This document shows positions 49,136 through 60,837 of a DNA stretch of 64,000 nucleotides, one piece after another. The stretch's first letter is position 1. Every line of letters begins with the position of its first letter. The position numbers and the translations under genes were made by a program. The DNA is taken from NCBI GenBank assembly GCA_022393335.1, contig JAJEKB010000542.1, forward strand, positions 404,005-468,004, read 5' to 3'. This stretch comes from Macrotrachela quadricornifera (Eukaryota; Rotifera; Eurotatoria; Philodinida; Philodinidae). The notes under the pieces were generated by a model. The model did not search any database, was not told where the DNA came from, and saw nothing but the letters and a program-made list of their open reading frames with translations.

Positions 49136-52100
49136 ATAGAAAATGTTAAAATTTTATTTCTATTTTATAATCAATTGTCGACTAACCTTAGTTGAGCTTT
49201 ATAATCAATCGAATACAATAAATAAAAAGTATTTTGTAATGTTTTTTTTGCCTTTAAAAACTCTTGAGATTTGTTTAAATCATTTTAATCATATTATGAT
49301 TAAGGATGGTAGACTAACATCTCTGGAGAAATATAATTCTATCTATTGAATAACGTCATTAATAATAATCCTTTTTCTTTTATGTAAGATTAAAATAAAA
49401 AATGAATATTTTCTTTTTATTAATAGATATTAATAAAAAATGATATTTATGTATTGGGAAATTATTTTTTCAAAATACCTAATTTACTTTTTAATTCATA
49501 AATAAGTGAGGTAACAAAGTGCAATATTCTGTAGGACATTTGAATAAAAATAAGTAGATCATTATGCTGTAAATATTCATTCAAATATTTTGATTATAGG
49601 AAAATATCAATTGAAAACATTTCGAAAATATTTATTGAAGTATATATGTTATACTGATTCGAAAGAGACACAGGGCAGGATAACATTGTTCTACTTCAGA
49701 ACAGGGTGTTTGAGCTATTAAGAGATAGCACAAAAAAATGTAGAACACACCGGTGAAGACAATATCAATTATTATTCAAAATTTCCTTCTAAAGATATAC
49801 ATTTAAAATATGATAGGCATCGAGTAATCATTGAAAAAAAACTGTAACGATATATCTAATTCTTGTATTTTTATCAAAAATATGAAATACATTTTCCTTA
49901 GTATTGATATCTTTCTTTTTACAAAATGATTTTTTTTTAAAAAAATTCAATATTGTCTAAGTTTTTATTGCTCCTACAGCAAGAATAAAAATATTTGAAA
50001 TCCAATGATTGTGAGAAAATGTGAGTTAACATATACATGACTTTGTTTTGGTTTTCTTTCTACGGCAAGGCACTCATCGTCGTTTTTTTCTATATAAAAA
50101 ATTGTCAAAGATATTAATAGTAAAGAATTATTACCATGACGATATTTGACGATGAAAGAATTTTTAAAGTGATGTTTTCTAGCTAATACTCATTCAGAAA
50201 GAAGGGCAAGTGGGTGTTTTTCGAATGACTTTTAATAGAAACGAGATACAGAGTTTTTTTTTTTACTGTTAGAAAGAATGAATGAAACACATTGAATCAC
50301 ACATTGTAAATTTTTCTAAGATGTTCTTCAAACGACCATGAATAATTACTTCGAGAAGTGCCCGGAATTTAGTTCCTCATAAAATAGGAAAAATGCAAAA
50401 AAACTATTTTTTCAATAAAAATAGTAGAAATATCGGCTGAGAATATTGAATGGAATGTCTATAATTCGGGAACGACTAAATCTAAAAGTTTGACCTTCGT
50501 ACATTTTTGTAGGTCTTCCATTACTTTTTCATACACTCATCTGACTATGGAAAATTCACTTTAGTTATTTCACAGACTATGTTAGTTTTAACATATTCAC
50601 CACGATTCAATTTTCTTCGAAAATAGCTTTCATAGATGCATTTTCGTGTACATTCACCTCTTGATAAACGTACTTATTGGTCTTCTTAGTTTATGCTACA
50701 ACTTCTTTTGCTTTTTTTGTTTATAATATTACATAGGCAATCTTTTTTCATGCCAAGTAGAATAACTACTCAAATTTGTTTTTCTCTCTCTTATATACTG
50801 CACAGTAGAAGCGAGATAAACGAAATACAGTTTCGATTCTGCTTCTTTTGTATTCTTTTTGCAACGGCATCTTTGATTCTTTTCTCTCGAAATTATAAAA
50901 GCAAATGAAACTTCATCATGAATTATATTATAGTATGAATCACTTGTATCAATAATCAAGAGAAGTAAGTGCGACAGCAATGAAGAGAATGAAAACTTTC
51001 TGTTCTGATTGTGATAAATATTTTTGTCTTAATTGTTTCAACGAAAAGCATTACGCAATGTAACAAAGGGATTCGAAGACTGAATAAGACGGAGTGGATG
51101 AGGGAATATGCGGCATCCATTAAATAGGAAAATAGCATATGTGTGAAACTTGATTTCAACTATTCAATTTTTCAACAGTTGGACCCTTTTCGCCTGCGTG
51201 AGAATGCCACGGAGCACGAGAGGAGCGGGCCTGCATGAGGGTGCCACGATGCGCGAGAGGGGAGAGCCTGAGTAAGGAAGTCACAGACCACAAGAGAGAG
51301 GAGCCCGCGTCAACAAAATAGTTGAAGAATTGAATAATTGAATAGTTGGAAAGTTGAAGCTATAATTGAATAGTTGAATTCATCTTTCAAGTTTTACACT
51401 ACTGGACGATCGACAGTATAATCTACATTGTTAGGAATACTGAGTGATTTTTCAAAAAAAACTGAATACAAATATCTTTGTGGCGGTTATGATGAAAGAG
51501 AAGAATTATTATGTTCAAAAGATGTCGAGAAGAAGGATTGACTTTCACTGACAATCGAATAACTTTGAATCACAATACATTGATCGGTTCATATGCCATA
51601 GAATTATTTGAAATGAACTACTTTGCTCATAATAACATCCTTTATAAATCCTATAGAAATTTTATCGGTTGCTAAAAACTCAATTTAAAAATCAGATTAC
51701 TTCTGAAGAAGTTGTACAATAAATCTCGAAACACCCTTGCATACATTTAAATCTGAATTTGTACCATTCTTGATAGTTAATCGAGTAGCGGTTCATTTAA
51801 ACAAGATTTAGATGTAGATCTTTTGTTTGTAATGAAGATACAAAGAAATCAAATTGAAATTGTTGTTTTAAAGCTTTACTCTATTAATTTTTTTTTCTTT
51901 TGTTGTTGCAGTCGAAGATTTGTCGAAAACTGATTGAATCATATAGTGTAGGTTCATGTGTAATCATTTTGTATGATTCAATTTCTAAAAACAACTTCAT
52001 ACAATAAAAAGTGAATAAAAATATTATTGACGTCATCATCTTTTTTTGTAGTTAAAACTTGAGCATGTTTCATACCTTTTTTATAAGTTTATTTTTTATT

Positions 52101-52256
52101 ATTATTATTACTCATATCACCTTTGGTATCATTAAATACAGAAAAAGATAACGTCTGCTTGATTAATGACACATTTTTTCATATGATATATAAAAAGGTA
52201 GAACGAAACCGAATAACACATCAGTTTTTTTCTGTAAAATTCATCGATTAATATCA
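49136..52256. other. Divergent intergenic region, polycystin and protein B genes
   Basis: The two genes are transcribed away from each other, so both promoters should be here. Mostly AT-rich. Open frames at 50693, 50729 and 50956 overlap on opposite strands and have no domains. The one outstanding feature is the GC-rich tandem repeat at 51192-51302. A TATAAA-like TATATAAAAA occurs at about 52188-52197, roughly 60 bases before the protein B ATG. Confidence 0.5.
51155..51378. repeat. GC-rich 37-bp tandem repeat bracketed by a 13-bp inverted repeat
   Basis: Three tandem units of exactly 37 bases lie at 51192-51228, 51229-51265 and 51266-51302. Each starts GCCTG and shares a -TGAG-, -CCAC- and CGAGAG-like pattern; a partial fourth unit (GCCCGCG) follows. 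The block is about 60% GC in a genome near 27%. Perfect inverted copies of TTCAACTATTCAA bracket it at 51155-51167 and 51366-51378, and further TTGAATAGTTG-like units lie on the right side. Confidence 0.75.
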
Positions 52257-53576
52257 ATGGCCAAGCACAATATTAAAGATCCTAAAGCAATTGTTTGTAT
52301 CTTCTTGTTTTCCTTTTTTTTTGTCGCTGTTATTGTTCTATTTACTATGGGTGGCATTTTTTTCTCTGACGAACATCCTAAAGTGTTGAATTATGCCAAT
52401 AGCATGTGTCGAGTTGATTCAAGATCTTATAAAGTATATCAATGTAAAGCACGGTATTATTGGTATACTTGTTATGGTCCAAAATGGGAAGTGCATCATG
52501 GACAAAATCAAACAATATATGCAATAGTAGAAGGACATAAACGATATAATTCTTATAGAGATGCACTCGAAAAAGCATATGAATATCAAGTAAGAAAATA
52601 TTCAAAATAATTTTCATTGTAGTTTATATCCTATCAAAAATTCTTGAGCAATATGAAATTTTTTAAAATACATTTTATAGAAATTGATTAGATAATATTT
52701 AAAAATATATAGATCTTTTTGTTTGTCAGATAAAACTTTTTTCGACTATACGATTTTATCAAATTGAAAAACAATCTAAAAGTATTATATGCTGTTAATC
52801 ATTACATTGTATAGAGTGTTTTAACAATTTAGTAGTCATATTGTGAATAGATTTAAGAATGGAATAATCAGAAACTATAGTTTATCCTATTCAAACAAAA
52901 AATTGTAAGTCTGTTGTGTTCTATTTTATTTCATATATAATCTAAAATTGATAGTAAATCTCTTAATAGTGTAGCAGATAATTTGATTTTGAACAATGAG
53001 CATTGTTTTCAAACTTATCTCATTAAACTGTGACTATCGAACACAATGATATATAAATAAAAAAAAAAGAATATGAAGTTAATGTTTTAAAATGATGAAA
53101 GATTACATCTAGTAATTCTATATAATGCTTCTATTTCATATTGTTTTCTTAGATAATATTTCCCAATAAAGTAGATCTAAAATGATGTTGAACATTAAAT
53201 TTCTTAATGAAAGAAAACCTGCAATTATTAAAAAACTAATTTTAACTTTTGGTTATCTGTATTATTCTTGACAGCGTTAAAAGAATATATATAAAATAGA
53301 TGTTCAAATATAATAATACTTTTGTATATTTTATCCTTTTTATAGATCAATTCAGCATATTCATGTTGGTATGATACTAGACAACCATCAATTGCTCAAT
53401 GGGACAAACCAAGTACTCTTGTAGCTATTATTCTTCTGTCATGTGGTGGATTATCAGTATTGCTTTCTATCTTTTTTTGCTTTCTTGGTGTTCGACTCGT
53501 GAAACAGGAAATAATGCAGAAAAACCAAGATAATATGAATGTATACACTTATTCTAATCAATATGTAAAACAATAA
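52257..53576 (+). CDS. Small two-TM Cys-rich membrane protein B (paralogue of A)
   Basis: Two exons, 52257-52589 and 53346-53576, giving 187 residues. The design equals protein A: TM1 at about 11-34, loop cysteines at 51, 63, 72 and 118, an NQT glycosylation site at 84, TM2 at about 134-160, and a C-terminal tail of 25 or so polar residues. Exon 1 is exactly 111 codons in both, so the intron position is conserved although the intron is 756 bases here and 349 in protein A. Conserved stretches include LNYANSMC, KAYEYQINSAYSCWYDT and PSIAQWDKPST. The arrangement N-in, TM, Cys loop, TM, C-in recalls KCNMB subunits that modify BK potassium channels; with only weak motif similarity this remains a suggestion. 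Similar two-TM families (TMEM-type) are the alternative. Confidence 0.7.
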
Positions 53577-55542
53577 AAATGGATAGAAATAAAGTTTAAA
53601 CAGTATTTCCTGAAATCTTAATCGATTTAAAATTAAAAAGTCATATCTATAAAGCTCCATTCTAATTTTATATCATGATGAATACAGACATGCCTAAGTT
53701 TACTTCCATCTTTCGATGCACATATAAATCAACATTAATAGAAAATTCTGTTGCATACAAGTAACGAAATAATTATACAATATCATACTATATTCGAAAG
53801 TAGAATGAACGATTGTAAGATTGTCTAATCAAAAACGAACCTTTTTGAATGTTCTTGGATCTTATTATAAGACATCAGGAAGCAATAGAGTGAAAAAACG
53901 TATTATTATTGAGAATCATGTGAAACATATTTTATTAGTGGCATCAAGTATTATAATATAGAACAGGACTTCCGAAGGAATGATATAATTTTATTGCATC
54001 CCGCCTCATCCCATAGAATAACTAAATTTTTTGAGTTATCTTCTGGAACAAACTGCAAGAAAGATCATGAATCCTACAGTTTATAATAGAATGAACTTTT
54101 CGTCTCATGAGATTTTCTTTATTCTTATGAAAAAAACGCAATGTTATTCGAATTCAAATATGGTTTGAAAATACTTTACAAGAATGGTAGTTGATAATGT
54201 TTATAATACACTCATTGTAGATCTTTTTCATCAATACAAATGTTTTGTTGCTTGCTTGCTTTTTGTATTCTTTGACGTAAAAGCTTTCAATATTTGTGCA
54301 AAAATCTACATAGTGTAAACTACAACTAAATTAGCAGAATCTGTGTACTTTAAGATTGATATTTCCACGTCAAATTTCTACATAACATAAATTTAAATAA
54401 GTTTTCGTTTGAAGAACATTATAAGGTATACAGAAAAACCTGATGAGTATGGCTAGATCTTTATGATTATAGAAACCATCAAAGTCCGGCAAGAACTGGA
54501 ACAATCGATTGGATTGTACCAGTATAGGAAATGTTCTTGGGCACTTCTTCGCAAGCTTAGAGAATTAGCTAAGCTCATGAACAACTTCAGATTCATTGGT
54601 GAAAGATCACTGGAAGAAAAGCGTTACTGTTTTGCAACACTTTCTGAAAACTAATCACTTCAAGCATAACCCAATAGGCTGGAATGGATATACTTAAGTA
54701 TTTGTTGAAGGTCATCAAAATTCTGACACTGTGGTTCCTTAATGCTGTTATTGATATAGAAAATAAAATGTCAAATAAATTGATCTAAACGGGAGAAAAC
54801 AGAATAAAGAAGTCATGAATGTTTAGTTAAATCATGGTAATCAATAATTATTGATTGCGATATAATACAATTCTTAAATATATGTTATTGTATATCTATT
54901 CAGTAAGACGATGTTTATTATAAAATCTTCAAAAATATTCAAAGATTGTATTAAAAAATAAAATGATAAAAAATACCCCTTTTACATTCGAAATAAAACA
55001 AATGACAATGCATGTAAATAATTTGGAAGGTTTAAATAGTTTTTTCATCATCTATTATTCAAGTTTAGAAGAAATTATCAGTATTTTGAAAATATATAAA
55101 AATTTTACAATAATAAATATGAATTATGTATCTAAGATTAAATGTCAATTTGACTGCAAATTAAATAGAAGAAAAAAACTCTTTAATTGAATGTAATAGT
55201 ATTATTGTAGACCTTTTTCTTTTATCGTATCCTTTCGTATATCTATCTATCTTTTTCTTTTCCTAAGAAGAACACATGCTATCGTCAAAATATAAAGTCT
55301 ATTTATTTGCTTTTCTCTTTTCCTAAAAATATTTTTTCATATAGTATATTGAATCAGAAAATAACAAGCATTATTGCATCAGAAAATGTACTACGTAACA
55401 ACAATTATAGAATAGAATATGTATATAAAAATAAAGAGAAAGGCGCCGAAAAATAGTAATAATAATTGTATTTTACTAGAGTGATATCACTTTCTCTTTA
55501 TTAAGATTAAATTACTCGAATATATTCTTCTTGTCCATTAAC
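53577..55542. other. Intergenic, protein B to calpain
   Basis: AT-rich. A 63-codon frame at 54463-54654 stands out for balanced composition (QELEQSIGLYQYRKCSWAL, then LRKLRELAKLMNN) and may be a decayed exon or element fragment; no domain is recognised. The frame at 54963 is low complexity. No promoter is identifiable. Confidence 0.4.
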
Positions 55543-58500
55543 ATGGACGAAGTAAGTTTTTATTGAATAATAATGAAAATTATTTAGTATGTTAATTTAC
55601 ATTCATTGAATTTTTTAGACAACATTACATCCATATAAAAATCAAATTTATTCAGATTTAGTTCAACAACATAATTTTAATAATCTTTTTAAAGATCCAG
55701 AATTTCCAAATAATAAATCTTCATTATATTATACACCAGGTTTTAATCGAATACTCGATAATGTCATATGGAAACGACCTTATGCAAGTGTACATGTTCA
55801 TTCCTGAAATTATTTTTAATTATTTAGTTATTAGGAAATTTGTTCAAATCCGGAATTTATCGTTAAAGAAGCAAATCGATTTGATCTTGATCAAGGTCAA
55901 TTAGGTAAATTTATTCTGTCTATTATTAAAATATTGTTCTATGTGACAAAAAAAATTTATAGGCAATTGTTGGTTCATTTCTGCTGTTAGTATGATAACA
56001 CAAAATGCCACTATTTTTGAACGTGTATGTCCACTTGATCAGACTTATGATAAACAATATTATGCTGGTATTCATTTTTTTTTTCAATAATTTTATTAAA
56101 AAAAAATCTTAATTTGTTAAATATTTTCGTATAGGAATATTTCATTTTCGATTTTGGCAGTTTGGAAAATGGGTTGATGTTGTTGTTGATGATTATTTAC
56201 CAACATTAAATAATCGCTTAGTTTTTTGTCAAAATATTAAAGAACCAAATGAATTTTGGGCAGCTTTACTCGAAAAAGCTTATGCTAAGTAAGTTGATTG
56301 AGATAGAAAAAACGAATTAATGATTGGATTGCGCGTTCGCTCATATTTCGCCAGGGATCGAACCTGGATTTTCAATGTGTAAGATTGACATACGAACCAG
56401 TGTACTACGAAGGAAGCGAACAGCTATTATATGCCAATCGTTAGAATTCTCGATTATTATTTGTCACTTATAAAAATAATGGTTATTGATATTGTGTAAT
56501 TACATATTTACACGAATAGAACGCTTTGGTAGAGAAAGAAAAAATGAAATTAAAAGCATCACGAACTGTAGAGGAGAATAAAATAGACGTTGAAATTTTA
56601 ATAGTTTTAGTACTACTTAGGGGTAACCAAAAGTTCTTGCAAGATTAAAAGAATATATGACAACAGAGAGATAAATTTCATCTTGTTTTATTAAATGTTC
56701 AAAATAGTCACCATGATTATTCATATGAAGTTCCATCGTTTCTAATAGTTTGTCAAAAGTTTTTTAAATTCTTCTTCTGGAATATGTTTCACTATCTTGA
56801 AAACTACACAAGCCAATGACTTTTCAATTGGTAGATCAGTTAAATTACGCTTAATCTAATCATTTAACCAATAATTACATAGTGCAAGATCAGGTGAATA
56901 TGGGATCGAGCATTGTCTTGAAGCAATTTTATACTTTCTGTACCTAATAACTTTGTTTGTTTCCATATTGCTTTGACAACAGACTTGAGGCAATTTTCAA
57001 TATAATAGCTGTAATATACAGTCTTGTCTTCATCAACAACGTGTATAAGAATGGGACCATTTGACTTAAAGAAAATAGAAAATAAAGTTTTTCGTTCAAA
57101 TCTGCTTCAGCAAACGATATTAGCTGGTGATTCATCTTCGCCAACCCCAGCTAGCGTTTGTTGACTTGTGATGAATCTTCCTATAGTAAATCCGTGTCTC
57201 ATCACCTGTTATAACATTACATAATCACTAGGAACTATCATGAAATTTCACAAAATTGTCACGACAAATCTAAATTCGTGCTTGTTTTTGTTCATCATTG
57301 TGTTTATGGGTCATCTTGAGATGGTCGTAAATAAGTCATTCTATTGTACCATAAGAAAAAGATGTTTCAGCTATAGTTTTATCATAAGTTGAATGTGAAT
57401 CATTGTGGATAACCTGTCGTACCAGTTCAATATTTTCATCTGTCAGCTCGGAAACCGGACGACCAGATTAAGGATCAGCATTAACATCTTGTCTTCCTTT
57501 ACGAAAACGTTTCGCTCACCTAGCAACTGCTTGATATGGTGGAGTATTGAGTCCCGAAGCTGTTGTAAAATCTTCATGAATTGACTTTGTATCTATTGCC
57601 AAAATCGTTCGAATTAAAGTTTATCTGAAAAAATACGATAGCTAAGTTCAAAATAGATTTACTATATATATTATTATAGGCAAGACATTCCACTATTTAT
57701 CCATGCAAATATCTTTTCAACGTTAATTAGTTTATAAAATTGCCAATAACGTTGCCAGAACTTTTGGTTAGACTTAAGTAATTTAAAATATCAATCTTTT
57801 GATTGAAATTATATTTTAAGTTAATATAATTGGTATATTAGTTATTTTTAAATTTGAAATATCAATGTTTATTACTTATTAATTAATATTCATCTAAATA
57901 ATTAAATAAAAATAGTTTTTATATTTTAGATTAAGTTACTCATATGAAGGTACTGATGCTGGACAAACAACTGATGCTCTAATTGATATGACTGGTGATT
58001 TTTTTTCTATAAAATTGTTAAATAAGAATCATTGATTATTAGGAGGAATAGAAGAATCATTCAATACAAAAGATATTAAAGATAAAGATCAATTTTGGCA
58101 AACAATGGGTACAGCATTAAAACATGATGCAATGATTGGTTGTTCTATTGCTGTATGTATTTAATTTCAAAAAAAGAAAAAATTTTTCTAATATCTAAAT
58201 CTTTTCTTATCAAAATAAATTTTCAAGCCAGATCCAACTGAACGTGAAGCTAAAATGGCTAATGGTCTAGTCAAAGGTCATGCATATGCTGTAACAGCTG
58301 CTGTTCGTGTTAAACTTACTAATGGAGAAATAGTTCAAATAGTTCGTTGTCGAAATCCATGGGGTAATGAAGTCGAATGGAAAGGTGCTTGGAATGATGG
58401 GTAAAATAGTTTAATTATTTTCTTTCGTCTTTTAATAATAATAATTTCTTTTAAATATTAGAGATACAAACAATTGGAATAAAGTTGATTCACATACTAG

Positions 58501-59783
58501 AGAGCAATTACATTATCAAAAACAAGCTGATGGAGAATTTTGGTAGGAGATAAAAAGAAAGAAAGTAATCATAATTAAAATATTTTATTTTAATTATTAA
58601 ATAGGATGCTTTATTCAGATTGGTTAAAAAATTTTGAACAAGCACAAATTTGTAATCTTTCACCAGATTCATTCGAAGGACAATTGACTGGTCAACAGGT
58701 AAATAAATATAAAATTACATATCGATATTATTTCGATGATTTCTGTTATATAAAGGGAAAACATATAACTTGGCGTCAAACTCAATTTGATGGTTCTTGG
58801 ATAAAAGGACAAACAGCTGGTGGTTGTGGGCAACCAAAAATTGGTTTAATAAAATTTATTTTTAATTAATTGTTTTTAAAAACAAAAAATTTTATTTTAT
58901 AGAAAATTTTTTCACTAATCCACAATATTTAATTAATGTAACAAAAACTGATATTGAAGGTGGTGATGGTTTATGTACAGTAATATGTGCTTGTCTTCAA
59001 AAATATACACGTCAAAAACGTCAACAAACTGGTGCACAACAAGCTGAAGAATATATTAATTTACGTTTATATAGAGTTAATTTCTTTTATATTAAATTCA
59101 TTCTAATATATAAAAGATATTATTTTTACTAGATTAAAGATTCAGTTGATGTATCACAAGTTGCTCAAAATTATAAATTTTATCCAAAAGATCTTGAAAG
59201 ACAAGGTGATACAGGTAATTAATAAAAAGAATTTTTATATCAGTAACAAATAAAAAAATATCATATTTTTATTTTTAGGTCCTTATATTAATAAACGTGA
59301 AGTCACAGGTCGATTTCGAGTTAAACCTGGCAATTATATTCTTATACCATCAACATATGAACAAGATAGAGAAGGACAATTTCTTATTAGAATATTTACT
59401 GAAGGTGGATCAACTGGAAAATCATTGAATATGGAACAACCTGATATAGTAAATAATTAAATATTATTAAATTATTCTCATTAAATTTTTATAATTAGGG
59501 TCCACCATCACCAACAACTAGAAGTGAAAAATATGAATTTCAAGATGGAAAAGGTCGAGATCCTGAATATAAAGTTATGCAATGGTATGATAAATTACCT
59601 CAATCACAACGAAATTTACTCAAGTTAGTTTATTTCTTATAATAAATATTTTGTTAAGAAATAAAAATATGGTTTTCTAGATATGGTGGTTATGCAACAG
59701 TTGGTGTTGGTCTTCTCTGTTGTCTTGGTTTTTTTGGTAAAAAATATTGTTGTAAAAAGAAAACTAGTAATAAGAAATTATAA
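55543..59783 (+). CDS. CAPN-like: Calpain (classical protease core + C2-like domain) with C-terminal membrane anchor
   Basis: Sixteen exons: 55543-55551, 55619-55783, 55835-55904, 55963-56067, 56135-56288, 57930-57994, 58043-58152, 58228-58400, 58462-58542, 58605-58698, 58756-58843, 58903-59075, 59133-59214, 59279-59448, 59499-59623 and 59681-59783, giving 588 residues. Calcium-dependent cysteine protease. The triad is intact: Cys in [12 protein letters not shown], His in [10 protein letters not shown], Asn in [14 protein letters not shown]. Also seen are [27 protein letters not shown] and the C2-like domain (about residues 360-520) with FFTNPQY, EREGQF-like [13 protein letters not shown]. 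No penta-EF-hand domain follows. Instead, after [13 protein letters not shown] comes a Gly/Leu-rich hydrophobic segment (about 555-573) and a Cys/Lys tail [14 protein letters not shown], a tail-anchor pattern. The first intron donor at 55784 is probably GC (GCAAGT). The 58699-58755 intron is 57 bases without a stop. Confidence 0.9.
56342..56417 (-). tRNA. tRNA-Val(UAC)-like sequence, probably pseudogene or tRNA-derived element
   Basis: On the minus strand a tRNA-like fold is visible. The anticodon arm TCAAT-CTTACAC-ATTGA is fully paired with UAC at the centre, and the T arm CCAGG-TTCGATC-CCTGG is fully paired. The internal promoter boxes are good: A-box-like TAGTACACTGG and B-box GGTTCGATCCC. 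The acceptor stem fails: the 5' GCTTCCT does not pair with the 3' CGAAATA. Outside it, GTTCGCT and AGCGAAC (56421-56415 and 56341-56335) are complementary. It sits in the calpain intron on the opposite strand. A decayed tRNA or a tRNA-headed short element is more likely than a working tRNA. Confidence 0.5.
56616..57778 (-). mobile_element. Degraded mariner (Tc1/mariner) transposon
   Basis: The ends CTTAGGGGTAACCAAAAGTT and, inverted, CTTAAGTCTAACCAAAAGTT extend to a 27-base terminal repeat with few differences, and TA flanks both ends (56614-56615, 57779-57780). At 1,163 bases it has mariner size. On the minus strand, a broken transposase can be followed: [31 protein letters not shown], then [28 protein letters not shown], the YYIENCLK stretch and LLQDNARSH, which holds the second catalytic Asp. 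Several in-frame stops and frame changes separate these pieces, so it cannot make transposase. Confidence 0.85.
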
Positions 59784-60837
59784 TTAATAAAAAAAATTAT
59801 CATTAAAATTATTACATCGTTTTGAACTTTTACACTCAATTATTTCCTCTTTTTTTTTCTTCATTTGGTAATTTGTGTGTATGATAATTTTTTCATTCTG
59901 TTTTTTGTTTAAATTATAAATAAAAGATGAGGGAAGTGCACTAAGAATCATCTTAGCATCATCGAAACAGTATTTTATTTAAAGGATTACTAGTGTAACG
60001 TATAGAAATGTTACAGAACAATGAGAGAGTACTGAAAAAGAAGCAAATATAGTAAATGTAATTGGTAACAGAAATATTGTATAAAATTGTTCAAATCTTT
60101 CCATCATGCTCATTCCTACGTACCGACTGATTATGTATAGATAAAATATCAACATTTTTTCGTAGATAGTAATAAAAACTATCGATTCTTGTACTAGTTT
60201 TAAAATCGAGATTAAATTTACAATGAATATTTCGCTCATGATGACCCTCGATGATTTTTTAATTTTGGATCTATCAGCTATTTCTATTCGAAGAAACTGA
60301 TTGTCGATCAGTTAACAGCATTCGAAATAAAAAAAGACATGTATTTTTGATAACCTATAAGATAGGCTTTTTATATAAAATAATTTATAAATAGAACACT
60401 GACAAAGGATTCTACTCAGTAAATGAAAATATGAAAGATGCTTTCTATTTTTAACAAAATTCAAACAACCAACATAGCTGACTACTTAGAAAAATCATAT
60501 AGCTAAAACATTTGATTTCAATACCACCCATCTTTCTATTTTTTATTGAATCTTTTACGATTCCTAGAAGAGAAAAATTATACTCTAGTTATTTCAATCT
60601 CTGAGTTCTCCAAAAATTATAAGTGACAAGTTTATGACGCAGAAAAAAAAACATACACAAAATTACGCCTAAAATTTCAAAGATTGGCACGTCTGAAACA
60701 TATTTGTATATACACAGATTTTAATATAGTATGTGTGATATAATTATTAAATAGAATCTTTTTTTTCTGATGAAAATGACTAAATTTATTATTTCAAAAC
60801 ATATATACATATAAAATCTTCATGATTATATCCATAT
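59784..60837. other. Intergenic, calpain to hypothetical gene
   Basis: Convergent 3' flanks. AATAAA-type signal ATAAATAAAAG occurs at about 59918-59928, a plausible calpain polyadenylation site. A minus-strand 86-codon hydrophobic frame at 59979-60239 has no domain or splice context. Nothing else is seen. Confidence 0.45.

Larger units (their letters stand above)
56289..57929 (+). other. Calpain intron, 1.6 kb, with tRNA-like sequence and mariner element
   Basis: This intron joins LEKAYAK to [11 protein letters not shown] in the protease core and is some 25 times longer than the gene's other introns. The added length is accounted for by the tRNA-like sequence and the mariner element; the rest is AT-rich. 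Confidence 0.8.

Noticed and set aside
57241..57620. A functional transposase gene in the calpain intron
   Set aside because: Several in-frame stops and frame changes interrupt the mariner frame.
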